A stretch of 58,102 nucleotides of DNA from Streptomyces milbemycinicus (lineage in GTDB: Bacteria; Actinomycetota; Actinomycetes; Streptomycetales; Streptomycetaceae). The translations under genes were made by a program, and so were the position numbers. Shown in pieces: positions 1-7,711 of the stretch (position 1 is the stretch's first letter; the number at the start of each line of letters is the position of its first letter). A model generated the notes under the pieces. That model had not been told where the DNA came from and made no database searches. It saw only the letters and a program-made list of their open reading frames with translations. The stretch lies in NCBI RefSeq assembly GCF_002154605.1, contig NZ_MUNE01000116.1, positions 1 through 58,102 of the forward strand, written 5' to 3'.

Positions 1-1
1 C

Positions 2-286
2 CCGAACCGAATGCCGCGAGATGGTGCGCAGGCGCAGCCAACGCACAGCGCAGCGAAGCACACCCCTTCACGGGGGGGGTACGGCAGTTACATCAACTTC
101 GCCGCCATGGTGGAGAGCAGGACGGGGGACAAGGACCGAGCGGCGGACTACCTCAGCCAGTCGCACGCCACCGACGCGCGGATGGGCCAGGAGTACCGGG
201 CGCACGAAACGCTCGTCGGCCCTGTGCCCGCGACCACTCAAGCAGTCGGCATCAAAGTCGCGCTTGCGGCGCGCTCCGGGCCTTGA
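2..286 (+). pseudogene. 3' fragment of an unidentified gene, possibly a TPR-type regulator
   Basis: This frame is open to the left edge of the window, so any gene here is cut. The stretch from about base 90 to 230 reads like the helical repeat end of a Streptomyces XRE/TPR regulator (ESRTGDKDRAADYLSQSHA, a two-helix repeat). The residues after it do not look like a normal ending. There is no credible ribosome site at the internal ATG. I cannot tell whether it is an intact 3' end or a remnant. The similar C-terminal remnant near 5205-5270 makes decay plausible. Confidence 0.25.
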
Positions 287-293
287 CCACGAA

Positions 294-509
294 TTACGGG
301 ATCCACTTGGGCCACCGGCCCGATGAGCACACCATGCACGCGACCTTGGCCGTGCCCTCGCACGTCACGCATCCCGCGAGTCCCCCACAGTCGGGGCAGT
401 TGACCTCACCCCAGCCCGCGCAATAGCCGCAGTACCACCGGCGGCCGTCGGCATCCGCCCAGGTCGGCGTCGGCTCACTTGGCCGCCTCCGTGCCGGGCG
501 GGTCGTCAT
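294..509 (-). CDS. Small CxxC zinc-finger-like protein
   Basis: This is a 71-aa protein starting MTTRPARRRPS. Its C-terminal half carries four CxxC-type pairs (CGYC, CPDC, CVTC, CMVC) with glycines between them, like the DnaJ central zinc finger, so it probably binds zinc as a small rubredoxin/DnaJ-like finger. The ATG overlaps the stop of the upstream gene by four bases (ATGA), which fixes the start and implies translational coupling. It is the last gene of a three-gene set reading away from the XRE regulator. The function is unknown; binding nucleic acid or protein is only a guess. Confidence 0.6.
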   Translation of the reverse strand: MTTRPARRRPSEPTPTWADADGRRWYCGYCAGWGEVNCPDCGGLAGCVTCEGTAKVACMVCSSGRWPKWIP

Positions 510-670
510 GGGCCGGGCGCCCCCGTACCCCGGAGGCGCAGGCGCTTCCGCGCGCCGCCCACGGCCGACCACCCGATGCTCAGCGCGTCGATGTCGGCGA
601 GGGCTAATGCGGAGCGGAGTTCGGAGGCGGCTCCTTCGGCGTCTGCCGCGGGCTCTTCGAGGCCGGTCAC
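506..670 (-). CDS. Small hypothetical protein (54 aa)
   Basis: The likely start is the GTG at 670, which overlaps the TGA of the preceding gene as GTGA. The product is acidic and then ends in a basic RKRLRLRG tail. The segment SELRSALALADIDALSIGWSA should form an amphipathic helix. I recognise no family. The middle position in a chain of four-base overlaps (667-670 and 506-509) is the best evidence that it is translated. Small coupled genes of this kind are often found opposite XRE regulators in Streptomyces. Confidence 0.5.
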   Translation of the reverse strand: MTGLEEPAADAEGAASELRSALALADIDALSIGWSAVGGARKRLRLRGTGAPGP

Positions 671-939
671 CGTTCCATCGCCGCCTGTTCGCGTGTGAAG
701 GGCGGGATGTACGGGGGTGCCGGGTCGAGGGTTCGCATGAGGGGGATGGTCCACTCGACCGGGATCAGCGGTAGTCGGAAGCGCATCTGTTCCGCGTACG
801 ACACCGGGCGTGGCATAAGGTCCGGCGTGGTGGCGGGTGGCGGAGGAGCGGCGGGAATGGGCTGCCGTTCGAGGGTGGCGGTTCGGGGGCCGAACAGGGC
901 CTTTTTCACTCGTCCGAGTGATCGTGATACGAATCGCAT
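667..939 (-). CDS. Hypothetical protein (90 aa), first of three small genes
   Basis: This 90-aa protein has a basic N-terminus (MRFVSRSLGRVKKALFG), a proline/alanine linker and a C-terminus rich in proline and hydrophobic residues. There is no signal peptide, and no family is recognised. It leads a three-gene set (667-939, 506-670, 294-509) joined by four-base overlaps and divergent from the XRE regulator at 1127. That layout resembles the common Streptomyces arrangement of a regulator facing a small protein that acts with it. The shared upstream region (940-1126) should hold both promoters. Confidence 0.5.
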   Translation of the reverse strand: MRFVSRSLGRVKKALFGPRTATLERQPIPAAPPPPATTPDLMPRPVSYAEQMRFRLPLIPVEWTIPLMRTLDPAPPYIPPFTREQAAMER

Positions 940-1126
940 TGTCGCTCTGCTCCTGTCAGATCGGCCACGCCCCGGGCCGTCCCAAGCAGCGCCGGGGTTT
1001 TGGTTGTTCGGCTACTCAACCGGGCGAGATAAGTCCGCACCACTGCGGAATTCCTGCATCTCTGCTGCGCGTTGGCTGCACGGAGTACGCTGACCAGGGG
1101 AGACGGCATCCGGACGGAGTGCGGGC

Positions 1127-2347
1127 ATGGCAGGTAAGCGGCGCAGCTTCGCGGAGCGACGAAAGGCGTGCGGCTATACGCAGGAGTCATTTGCGGAAGC
1201 CATGAGAGTGGATCGAACCACGGTGTACCGCTGGGAGCGTGGTGAGGCTGATCCGCAACCGCATCAGCGTCCGAAGATCGCCAAACTTCTGAAGGCGACA
1301 CCCAACGAGTTGGACCGACTTCTCGCGCCGGATTCCCCCGCACCCGTGGCCGTTAATCCATGGAACGTCAGCCGTGGTGTCGCTGACGATGACGAACAGG
1401 ACGCATGGGAGCTGGCGCGGCGCGTGGGGGCGAGTGACGTAGGGGCGCAGACGCTCGAGCGGCTTGAGCGCGCATTTGATGATCTGGCCACGGCCTATCC
1501 CGTGACCCCACCGCAAGATCTCTTGCAGCGTGTGCGGCGCCATTCTTCTTACGTGGCAAGCCTGTTGGGAGGGAAGAAGACACTGTCCGAGCATCGACGC
1601 CTGCTGGTCGTCGGCGGCTGGCTCTCTCTGCTCGGTGCGACGCTTCACATCGATCTGAAGCAGGAACAGTCGGCTACGGCACGTCTGGAAACAGCCGTGA
1701 CACTCGCGCGGGAAGCGGAGCATGCGGAGATCGAGGCATGGTGCTACGAAACGGACGCGTGGCGCATCCTGACCGATGGGGACTACGTGCGCGCGGCCGA
1801 GCTTTCGCGAACTGCGCAGAGTATTGCCCCTGCTGGCAGCTCCGCCTTGATTCAGGCAACTGCACAGGAAGGGCGTGCTCGCGCAAGGCTCGGTCACGGG
1901 AAGGAGACATATTTAGCGATCGACCGGGTGCAGAAGATGTCCGATGCCCTTGGGCTCCCAGACCGTCCCATGGAGCACCACTATCAGTACGACCCGGCGA
2001 AATCCCTCGCGTATACGGCAACAACGCTCGCTTGGCTGGGGGACTCCGCCGCGGAAGGCTATGCCCGTGAAGTGATCTCCCGATTGAACCCGGGGGGTGA
2101 AACCACCAATTGGCCGCGCCGAGTGGCTTCCGCCAACATTGACTTGGCGCTGGTTCTGCTGGCGGGAAGCCGTCTCGACGAGGCGTGCGATGCCGCCCAG
2201 AAAGCAATACTGAGCGGCCGCGTCGTGCCCTCCAACCACTGGCGGGCGCTTGAGGTCGTCAAGGCTGTTGAGGCAAGGAAACCGTCCGAAGCGCCGGATC
2301 TGCGCGAAGCGTACGAAGAGCTGATGCAGGAGGGGCGCAGCCGCTGA
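1127..2347 (+). CDS. XRE-family transcriptional regulator with C-terminal TPR-like region
   Basis: This is a 406-aa DNA-binding regulator. Residues about 7-60 form a Cro/C1 helix-turn-helix (RRKACGYTQESFAEAM, VDRTTVYRWERG). The remainder is helical and repeat-like (EAEHAEIEAWCYETDAWRIL and similar), as in the large Streptomyces XRE/TPR class whose ligands and targets are mostly unknown. It contains a rare TTA codon at 1913-1915, so translation may depend on the bldA leucyl-tRNA. It faces three small genes to the left. Its last 20 codons are echoed by a decayed copy at 5205-5270. The family call is firm; its target is unknown. Confidence 0.85.
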   Translation: MAGKRRSFAERRKACGYTQESFAEAMRVDRTTVYRWERGEADPQPHQRPKIAKLLKATPNELDRLLAPDSPAPVAVNPWNVSRGVADDDEQDAWELARRVGASDVGAQTLERLERAFDDLATAYPVTPPQDLLQRVRRHSSYVASLLGGKKTLSEHRRLLVVGGWLSLLGATLHIDLKQEQSATARLETAVTLAREAEHAEIEAWCYETDAWRILTDGDYVRAAELSRTAQSIAPAGSSALIQATAQEGRARARLGHGKETYLAIDRVQKMSDALGLPDRPMEHHYQYDPAKSLAYTATTLAWLGDSAAEGYAREVISRLNPGGETTNWPRRVASANIDLALVLLAGSRLDEACDAAQKAILSGRVVPSNHWRALEVVKAVEARKPSEAPDLREAYEELMQEGRSR

Positions 2348-2359
2348 CCCCCGCCGGGC

Positions 2360-2839
2360 TCACCGGCCCTCGGCGCCGAGGGGATGCGCGGCGGAGGGGC
2401 CTACGGGACCATCCAGCGGGTTGGCGCGCCGGGTCCGCCACCACGGCAGAAGCTGGATGACACCCCACGCCACCTCCACCACCAAGAAGGCCCACAGGAC
2501 CCGCGTGGCACCCTGGGCCAACGCGTACGCGAGCCACATGGAGAACAGCGTGCGCGCGACACCGTCGAACAGCCCATGAACCGACAGGGGCTTGACGATA
2601 CGGAGCAGCGCCCAGACGACCACAACCGAGCCCATCAGATTCGCGTAGAGGGTCTGTACGGGGTCGACGGCGGGCAGGACGCCCAGTCCGAGGGCGTCGC
2701 TCAGCGAGTTCAGCGCGTCGTGCACCAGCGCATAGGTCCACGGCGTCGCGAATCCCGCCGTGACGACGAGGTCGTACCAGGCGCTTGCGCGTACGACGCG
2801 GAGATAGGTGTGCCGGGAGGGGGCGAAGAGACGGTTCAT
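2360..2839 (-). CDS. Four-TM membrane protein under MerR-type control
   Basis: This 159-aa protein has about four hydrophobic segments (around residues 22-40, 62-85, 92-110 and 115-130), short loops and a hydrophilic tail, so it sits in the cytoplasmic membrane. I recognise no catalytic motif. Its start lies just downstream of a MerR-type promoter (2909-2940), and the divergent gene at 2963 encodes a MerR regulator, so it is probably induced by that regulator's signal. It ends 12 bases from the convergent XRE gene. Confidence 0.75.
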   Translation of the reverse strand: MNRLFAPSRHTYLRVVRASAWYDLVVTAGFATPWTYALVHDALNSLSDALGLGVLPAVDPVQTLYANLMGSVVVVWALLRIVKPLSVHGLFDGVARTLFSMWLAYALAQGATRVLWAFLVVEVAWGVIQLLPWWRTRRANPLDGPVGPSAAHPLGAEGR

Positions 2840-2908
2840 GGTGAGGCTCCTGCTGGTAGCTCGGCAGCGACGAAGTAGTAATGGGCAGCGTCGAGCAGCT
2901 GCAGCCTC

Positions 2909-2940
2909 ACGCTAAACAGTGGAGTACGCTCCAAGGTCAA
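2909..2940 (-). promoter_or_regulatory. MerR-type promoter/operator with elongated spacer
   Basis: Read leftward, the sequence holds a -35 TTGACC (2935-2940) and a -10 TAGCGT (2909-2914) with a 20-bp spacer. The spacer contains the palindrome TGGAG-CGTA-CTCCA (2920-2933). An over-long spacer filled by a dyad is the hallmark of promoters that MerR-family proteins untwist on activation. It points at the membrane-protein gene starting at 2839 and lies just upstream of the divergent MerR gene. The exact -10 could shift by one or two bases. Confidence 0.65.
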
Positions 2941-2962
2941 GTCCACAAGCGGGCGGAGAGCC

Positions 2963-3316
2963 ATGCGTATCGGGGAGCTGGCCGCGCAAGCGGGTCTGAG
3001 CAAGGACACGATTCGTTTCTACGAGAAGATCGGCCTCGTCACCGGGCGGCGTCTGCCCAACGGCTATCGCGACTTCTCACCGGAGACCGTGACCTGGCTG
3101 CATTACGTCCGCACGGCGCAAACCCTCGGCTTCTCGCTGGCCGAGATCGGGCGGAACTTCGAGGAACTGCGCGATGCCCCGGACTCCGCCGAGGCGCTGT
3201 CCGGGTTGTTCGAGGAGAAGATCCGGGTGATCGACGCGCGCATGGCCGAGCTCGCGGCCCTGCGGGCCGACCTCGACGCGCGGGTTGGTACGGGGTGCCC
3301 GCTGCGTGTGTCGTAA
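2963..3316 (+). CDS. MerR-family transcriptional regulator
   Basis: This 117-aa protein begins with the MerR winged helix-turn-helix (MRIGELAAQAGLSKDTIRFYEKIGLV, then NGYRDFSPETVTWLHYVRTAQTLGFSLAEI). A coiled-coil dimerisation helix follows ([23 protein letters not shown]). Only one cysteine lies near the end (GTGCPL), so it is not a typical metal- or SoxR-type sensor with several cysteines; its signal is unknown. It is divergent from the membrane protein at 2360-2839, with a matching MerR-type operator between them. Confidence 0.9.
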   Translation: MRIGELAAQAGLSKDTIRFYEKIGLVTGRRLPNGYRDFSPETVTWLHYVRTAQTLGFSLAEIGRNFEELRDAPDSAEALSGLFEEKIRVIDARMAELAALRADLDARVGTGCPLRVS

Positions 3317-3538
3317 GTGCCTGTTCTGAACTTGGGTGGCTTCTGACGAGCGAGCGGATCTAGAGTCGTTCCGCTGGGGATGCTGGTTGGATCTAGCTCT
3401 GTTGACCTTCGCAGGGGTCGTAAGAGCGTCCTCCAACAGCGGGAGCACCGACCTTGACGACCTGTGTCTGAGCCGGTGCCTGAGCGAAAACGAACTCACC
3501 AGTATGACTGACTGGGCCAACAGGCAGGGGAAAGCGAT
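3317..3538. other. Intergenic region without a convincing gene
   Basis: This 222-base gap follows the MerR gene. A 75-codon open frame spans 3336-3563, but its composition is unlike a protein and it overlaps the start of the next gene. The start of the next gene at 3539 has a good ribosome site (AGGGGAAAG, about 3528-3536). I see no clear terminator. Confidence 0.4.
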
Positions 3539-4264
3539 ATGGCCGCGTCACGGGCGCCTCTGACCCGGGACAGCCTGCGGGTGAAGATTATCGTGCAGAA
3601 GGTGCGGTTGGCAGGCACGGAATACCGCGTGATCCGGCCGGCTGGACCGTTGAGGAACGGGGCGCTTTACAAGACTCACAGCCATTACGAGATGTATGTG
3701 GACCGACCGGACGGCAGGCGCATAGGCGCCCTGTGGCTGCTCGCAGCGCGGTCGCCGCGATCGCTGGTCTACCTGCCGATGCGTACCGCTCCGACCGCAC
3801 CTGGTGTCGGCTGGGAAGACGAGCAGCCACTCGACCTCGTGCTGGCGCCCCGCACAGTGCAGTTGCGTCCTTCCCGCTGGAAGCGAATCCGGGAACGTCT
3901 CAACGTGGGGAATGCTCCGCGCGAGCTCCGCACCGCGAGTGTGCCGGAGAGAGATCTTCCCGGCCTCAAGGCTGACTGCATCATTCCGGACAACCCGAAG
4001 GCGGCGAACGATTTTCTCCTTCGCAAGGACGTCTATGCCGAGACGCTGCTACTGACCGGTGGTACCGCGGCCTTCCGCGAAGGAGCGAAGGAGATATTCG
4101 CCGTCACGAAGGATGGGCCGCCCCATGCCGCGACCGAGTATCACCTTCCCGGTTCCTGCAATTACCACGTTTGCCGACCCATCTACGACTGGGACTTGGA
4201 CACACCGAAAATGCGCAACTGGGAACAATTGCACGTGGAGTTCTGCCCACAATGGGCAAGATGA
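3539..4264 (+). CDS. Hypothetical protein (241 aa)
   Basis: This is a soluble 241-aa protein with no signal peptide or membrane segment. Several beta-rich stretches are predicted (VKIIVQKVRLAGTEYRVI; KTHSHYEMYVDRPDGRRIGAL). The sole recognisable feature is a C-terminal CNYHVCRP segment containing a CxxxC pair. Codon use is less GC-extreme than in its neighbours, and the gene lies next to transposase debris, both hints of acquisition by transfer. The start is supported by an AGGGGAAAG ribosome site. I do not recognise a family and assign no function. Confidence 0.6.
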   Translation: MAASRAPLTRDSLRVKIIVQKVRLAGTEYRVIRPAGPLRNGALYKTHSHYEMYVDRPDGRRIGALWLLAARSPRSLVYLPMRTAPTAPGVGWEDEQPLDLVLAPRTVQLRPSRWKRIRERLNVGNAPRELRTASVPERDLPGLKADCIIPDNPKAANDFLLRKDVYAETLLLTGGTAAFREGAKEIFAVTKDGPPHAATEYHLPGSCNYHVCRPIYDWDLDTPKMRNWEQLHVEFCPQWAR

Positions 4265-4270
4265 CGATGG

Positions 4271-4381
4271 TCAGGCAACGGCACTCCCGCCGCGCCGTCG
4301 ATCCGGCAAGCAGGTCATGCTCTTCTTACCTCTGGTGAGGCGACGGGTCATGAGGGTGATGGCGGCCCAGGTAATCAGTGT
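4271..4381 (-). pseudogene. C-terminal fragment of a DDE transposase
   Basis: About 36 codons (ITWAAITLMTRRLTRGKK, then a stop) resemble the ending of IS5/IS4-type actinomycete transposases. A stop lies directly upstream in the same frame, so no intact gene can exist. Together with the fused fragment at 4507-5046 it marks a degraded insertion-sequence region. Family placement is tentative. Confidence 0.4.
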
Positions 4382-4506
4382 TCACGGTGGCCACCGCCCC
4401 GGGGGCCTTTACTCATCGTGCAGCAGATCCGGCCAGCGAGCGCATCGCGGATCTGCCCGATGACCCCGGCCGCCGCTCAGCGGGCCATGAATCCCCACAC
4501 TGTCCT

Positions 4507-5046
4507 TCAAGGCGGGTAATCCGCAGGCATGGCCCTCCGTTTGCATCCGGTATCCACCACATAGCGGATCGCGTCGACGATCTCGCGCCGCGGCCACTTC
4601 TCCGGCCGGCCGCCGCGGCGGGTCTCGGCCGCCGGGGTTGGCAGCAGGGGCTCGATGTCGGCGCTGGGTTGAAGGCGGATCGTATCCAGCAGGGCGGTCC
4701 ACGAGGTGCGGCCGGTCTCCAGCGCGGCCACGACCGAGTATGGCCAGCCTGGGATCATCTGGTGTTTGGCATCACCGCGGCCGTAGGTGTGGCAGAAGGA
4801 ACGGTCCGGGCAGGTGGCGGCGTCCGGCCGCAGCCACGGTGAGACGTCGACCGCCAGGACCAAGCGGGATTCCGCCGCCTTCGGCAGCGGAATCCCGGCA
4901 ATCGTCCGCCGCAACCGGGCAACGTCCAGGCGCCCCTTGTTCAATCCGCTGCGTCCGTTCAGGCAGTCGTAGAACTCCCCGCGGAAGCGTGACAGCGTCG
5001 CGAACGCCTCATGCCGGTCCCCCTGTTGCAGCACACTCTTCTCCAC
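4507..5046 (-). pseudogene. Chimeric remnant of two different transposases
   Basis: The first 135 or so residues match the N-terminal part of a Streptomyces transposase family (RFRGEFYDCLNGR, LDVARLRRTIAGIPLP, LVLAVDVSPWLRPD, CHTYGRGDAKHQMIPGWPYS). From about residue 143 the frame switches to the start of an IS5-like transposase (GRPEKWPRREIVDAIRYVVD, CKRRAMPADYPP) and stops at once. Neither part has its catalytic core, so this is an in-frame fusion of two truncated genes and not a functional protein. It lies in the scar between 4265 and 5270. Confidence 0.7.
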
Positions 5047-5204
5047 GGCCTCGGTCTGGTCAGGTGCGTCCTTGGTCGGAGCACATGATCAAGTCGAGGC
5101 CGCCCGCGCGTCCGGCGAATGCCCAGGTGAGCGACCCAGTTCGAGGCACGTTTCGAACTCGTCAGATAAACGACAAGCTAAGTCTGGGGCCGCTTCTTCG
5201 CGGG

Positions 5205-5270
5205 GCCGTCGAGGCAAGGAAACTACCCGAAGCGCCAGATCTGCCTGAAGCGTACGAGGGGCTGCTTTGA
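5205..5270 (+). pseudogene. Decayed duplicate of an XRE regulator C-terminus
   Basis: This frame ends AVEARKLPEAPDLPEAYEGLL and a stop, nearly matching the end of the XRE regulator at 2266-2330 (AVEARKPSEAPDLREAYEEL). By eye about 50 of 60 bases are shared, so it is a related copy and not a recent duplication. Nothing upstream continues the gene. It suggests that a paralogous regulator once preceded the kinase and was lost when the transposase debris arrived. Confidence 0.6.
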
Positions 5271-5361
5271 CCAGGTCAGTGGACAGGCCGAGCACTGACG
5301 GGTAGACAAGCGGCCAAAGAACCTGGAGCACTGGCCTGGAACCGCGGGACGAGAGGCGGCA

Positions 5362-6429
5362 ATGACCTTCGATCGAGCCATCCAGGCCGTGCCGGGCGGC
5401 CATGGAGCGATTGCCGCGGAAGCGCCGACGGATCCGCCTGAGTCCCTCAGCCCCCTCGTCATCTTCGGCGCCACGGTTCTCGCCATCCTGGTCATCCAGT
5501 TCGTCGTCTACCTGGTGATCCGGCATCGTCGGCGGCAGCGCCGATCGGCGGTGCGGCCTCCCACCGTCCCAGCGCAGGTCAACGTGGTCGCGACCGCGAC
5601 CCTCCGGGAGCCGGAGGCCGTCACGCTGTCGTCGGGCCGGTTCACCCCGCTGGAAGAGCTCGGCCGCGGCGGCATGGGTGTGGTCGTGCGGGCGAGGGAC
5701 AACGTGCTGGGGCGGGAAGTGGCGATCAAGCAGCTCCTTCCGCCCTCGGGGCTCTCGCCCGACGCGAGACGGACCATGCGAGCTCGTATGCTCCGCGAGG
5801 CGCGGGCCGCCGCGCAGCTCGACCACGGGAACGCCGTGACCGTCTACGACGTCCTCGTGGATCAGGACTCGGTGCTCATCGTGATGGAGCTGGTCAAGGC
5901 GGTGACGCTGAAGGAGATGGTGGAGCGCGAGGGGCCGCTGCCCCCGGCGCGGGTGGCCGCGATCGGCCTTGCGATGCTCGATGTGCTGGCGGAAGCGCAT
6001 GCACTGGGCATCGTTCATCGCGATGTCAAGCCCGCGAACGTCCTCGTCCGGCGGGACGGAACGATAAAGCTCGCGGACTTCGGCATCGCCCGGTTCGAGG
6101 GTGATCCGACGCTCACCGAAGTGGGCGCCATCATCGGGACGCCGGCGTATATGTCCCCGGAGCAGATCCGGGGGCTGGAGAGTTCACCCGCCACCGACCT
6201 GTGGGCACTTGGAGCCACGCTCTTCTACGCCGCCGAGGCATCGGCTGCATTCGACGGGCCGAGCCCGACGGCGGCAATGGCCGCCGTCCTGACCGACCCG
6301 CCGCTCACCCCGCGACGCGCGGGGTCGCTGGGTCCGCTGCTGATCGGCCTGCTCGCGAAGGATCCCAAGGACAGGCCGGCACCGGCACGGATCCGCTCCG
6401 ATCTCTCGCAGCTGACCTTGCGTATCTGA
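5362..6429 (+). CDS. Membrane-anchored serine/threonine protein kinase
   Basis: This is a 355-aa Hanks-type kinase. A short N-terminal segment leads to one membrane helix (about residues 34-53, VIFGATVLAILVIQFVVYLVI) and a basic stop-transfer patch. The kinase domain fills about residues 95-350: glycine loop GRGGMGVVVRA, lysine in EVAIKQL, catalytic loop HRDVKPANV, DFG in LADFGIARF, and GTPAYMSPEQ. All key residues are present, so it should be active. With no large C-terminal sensor, its signal is unknown. The kinase domain faces the cytoplasm if the basic patch follows the positive-inside rule. Confidence 0.9.
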   Translation: MTFDRAIQAVPGGHGAIAAEAPTDPPESLSPLVIFGATVLAILVIQFVVYLVIRHRRRQRRSAVRPPTVPAQVNVVATATLREPEAVTLSSGRFTPLEELGRGGMGVVVRARDNVLGREVAIKQLLPPSGLSPDARRTMRARMLREARAAAQLDHGNAVTVYDVLVDQDSVLIVMELVKAVTLKEMVEREGPLPPARVAAIGLAMLDVLAEAHALGIVHRDVKPANVLVRRDGTIKLADFGIARFEGDPTLTEVGAIIGTPAYMSPEQIRGLESSPATDLWALGATLFYAAEASAAFDGPSPTAAMAAVLTDPPLTPRRAGSLGPLLIGLLAKDPKDRPAPARIRSDLSQLTLRI

Positions 6430-6484
6430 CGCGGTTGCCCGCGCGTACATCCTTCGAGGTATCCCGGATGAGAGGTATTCCGGG

Positions 6485-7618
6485 TCAGCGGACCTTGGCG
6501 AAGAAGGCACGCATATCGGCGGCCAGATGGTCGGGCTGCTCCATGGCCACGAAGTGGTGGCCGCCCGGGTTGTCGGTGGGCCAGTGGACGATGGTGTTGT
6601 GGCGCTCGGCGAGCCGCCGGATGCCGGGGGCCCCGCTGTAGACGCCGGTGGGCACGGCCTTCTGGCCCTCCGGCCAGCCGAAGCCCGTGCTGTCGTACAT
6701 GGGCCAGGACGAGGAGCCGAAGGTGTCGGTGAGCCAGTAGAGGGTGGTGTTGGCGAGGATCAGATCGCGGTCGATCAGCTCCTCGGGGAGTTTGTCGGCG
6801 ACGGTGAACTCCTTGAACTTCTGGATCATCCAGGCCAGCGCGGCCACGGGGGAGTCGTGCCAGCCGTACGCGAAGGTCTGCGGTGCGGCGCGCAGCAGGG
6901 CGTGGTGGGGGACGCCGTTCATCCAGTCGGCCTGCTGGAGCTGTTCGAAGACCGCGCGTTCGTCGTCGGTCAGCTCGGGGAGGTCGGCCTCCGTGGGGAG
7001 ACCGAGGCCGGCGATGATGTAGACGCCGACAACGTGGTCCGGTGCCGCCTTGGCCACTTCCGGGGCGATGTACGCGCCGAGGTCCCCGCCCTGGACGCCG
7101 TAGCGGTCGTAACCGAGGCGCTGCATCAGGCGCACCCAGAGCCCCGCCACCCGGGCGACGGTCCAGCCGGTTTCGCGGGGCGGTGCGGAGAAGCCGTAGC
7201 CGGGCGGGGACGGGACGACGACGTGGAAGGCGTGGGACGGGTCGCCGCCGTGTGCGCGGGGGTCGGTGAGGCGGCCGATGAGGTCGGTGAACTCGATGAA
7301 GGAGTTCGGCCAGCCGTGGTTGAGGATCAGCGGCAGCGCGTCGGGTTCGGGTGAGCGTACGTGCAGGAAGTGGATGTCCTGTCCGTCGATCTCGGTCATG
7401 AACTGGGGGAATTCATTCAGCCGCGCCTCGTGCCGGCGCCAGTCGTAGCCCCCCTGCCAGTAGTCGGCCAACTCCTTGAGGTGGGCCAGCGGCACACCAC
7501 GCCTCCAGCCCTCGCCGGGGAGCCGGCTCGGCCAGCGGGTGTTGGCCAGGCGGTCGTGGAGGTCGGCTACATCGGACTGGGGGATGTCGATGTGGAAGGG
7601 GCGCAGTTCATCGCTCAT
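6485..7618 (-). CDS. Epoxide hydrolase (EPHX1-like alpha/beta hydrolase)
   Basis: This 377-aa protein starts with the epoxide-hydrolase N-terminal segment ([23 protein letters not shown]) that wraps the alpha/beta hydrolase fold. Motifs include [16 protein letters not shown] (oxyanion region), [16 protein letters not shown] (nucleophile elbow with Asp in GGDLG) and a C-terminal [12 protein letters not shown] catalytic His. It should open epoxides to diols in the cytoplasm; the natural substrate is unknown. The gene is divergent from a WYL regulator, with a palindromic site (7676-7700) between them that probably controls it. Confidence 0.88.
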   Translation of the reverse strand: MSDELRPFHIDIPQSDVADLHDRLANTRWPSRLPGEGWRRGVPLAHLKELADYWQGGYDWRRHEARLNEFPQFMTEIDGQDIHFLHVRSPEPDALPLILNHGWPNSFIEFTDLIGRLTDPRAHGGDPSHAFHVVVPSPPGYGFSAPPRETGWTVARVAGLWVRLMQRLGYDRYGVQGGDLGAYIAPEVAKAAPDHVVGVYIIAGLGLPTEADLPELTDDERAVFEQLQQADWMNGVPHHALLRAAPQTFAYGWHDSPVAALAWMIQKFKEFTVADKLPEELIDRDLILANTTLYWLTDTFGSSSWPMYDSTGFGWPEGQKAVPTGVYSGAPGIRRLAERHNTIVHWPTDNPGGHHFVAMEQPDHLAADMRAFFAKVR

Positions 7619-7675
7619 GGCAGCTGGTCTCTCTCTTCAGACGCTGGTGTGCGGTCGTGAGCGACAGTAGGTCCC

Positions 7676-7700
7676 ATCTAGGTCGGATCCTGGCCTAGAT
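7676..7700. promoter_or_regulatory. Palindromic operator between epoxide hydrolase and WYL regulator
   Basis: The two arms ATCTAGGTC (7676-7684) and GGCCTAGAT (7692-7700) are inverted repeats (8 of 9 positions) around a 7-bp centre GGATCCT. The site sits in the 93-bp gap between two divergent genes, just upstream of the regulator start at 7712. It is a good candidate for the operator of that regulator, controlling itself and the hydrolase. Confidence 0.5.
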
Positions 7701-7711
7701 CGCGCGGCATC

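Noticed and set aside
3336..3563. 75-codon open frame between MerR and the 241-aa gene
   Set aside because: It has no ribosome site and overlaps the better-supported start at 3539.
5089..6018. A 309-codon minus-strand frame over the kinase
   Set aside because: The plus strand encodes a complete kinase with all catalytic motifs. The minus frame has no recognisable features.
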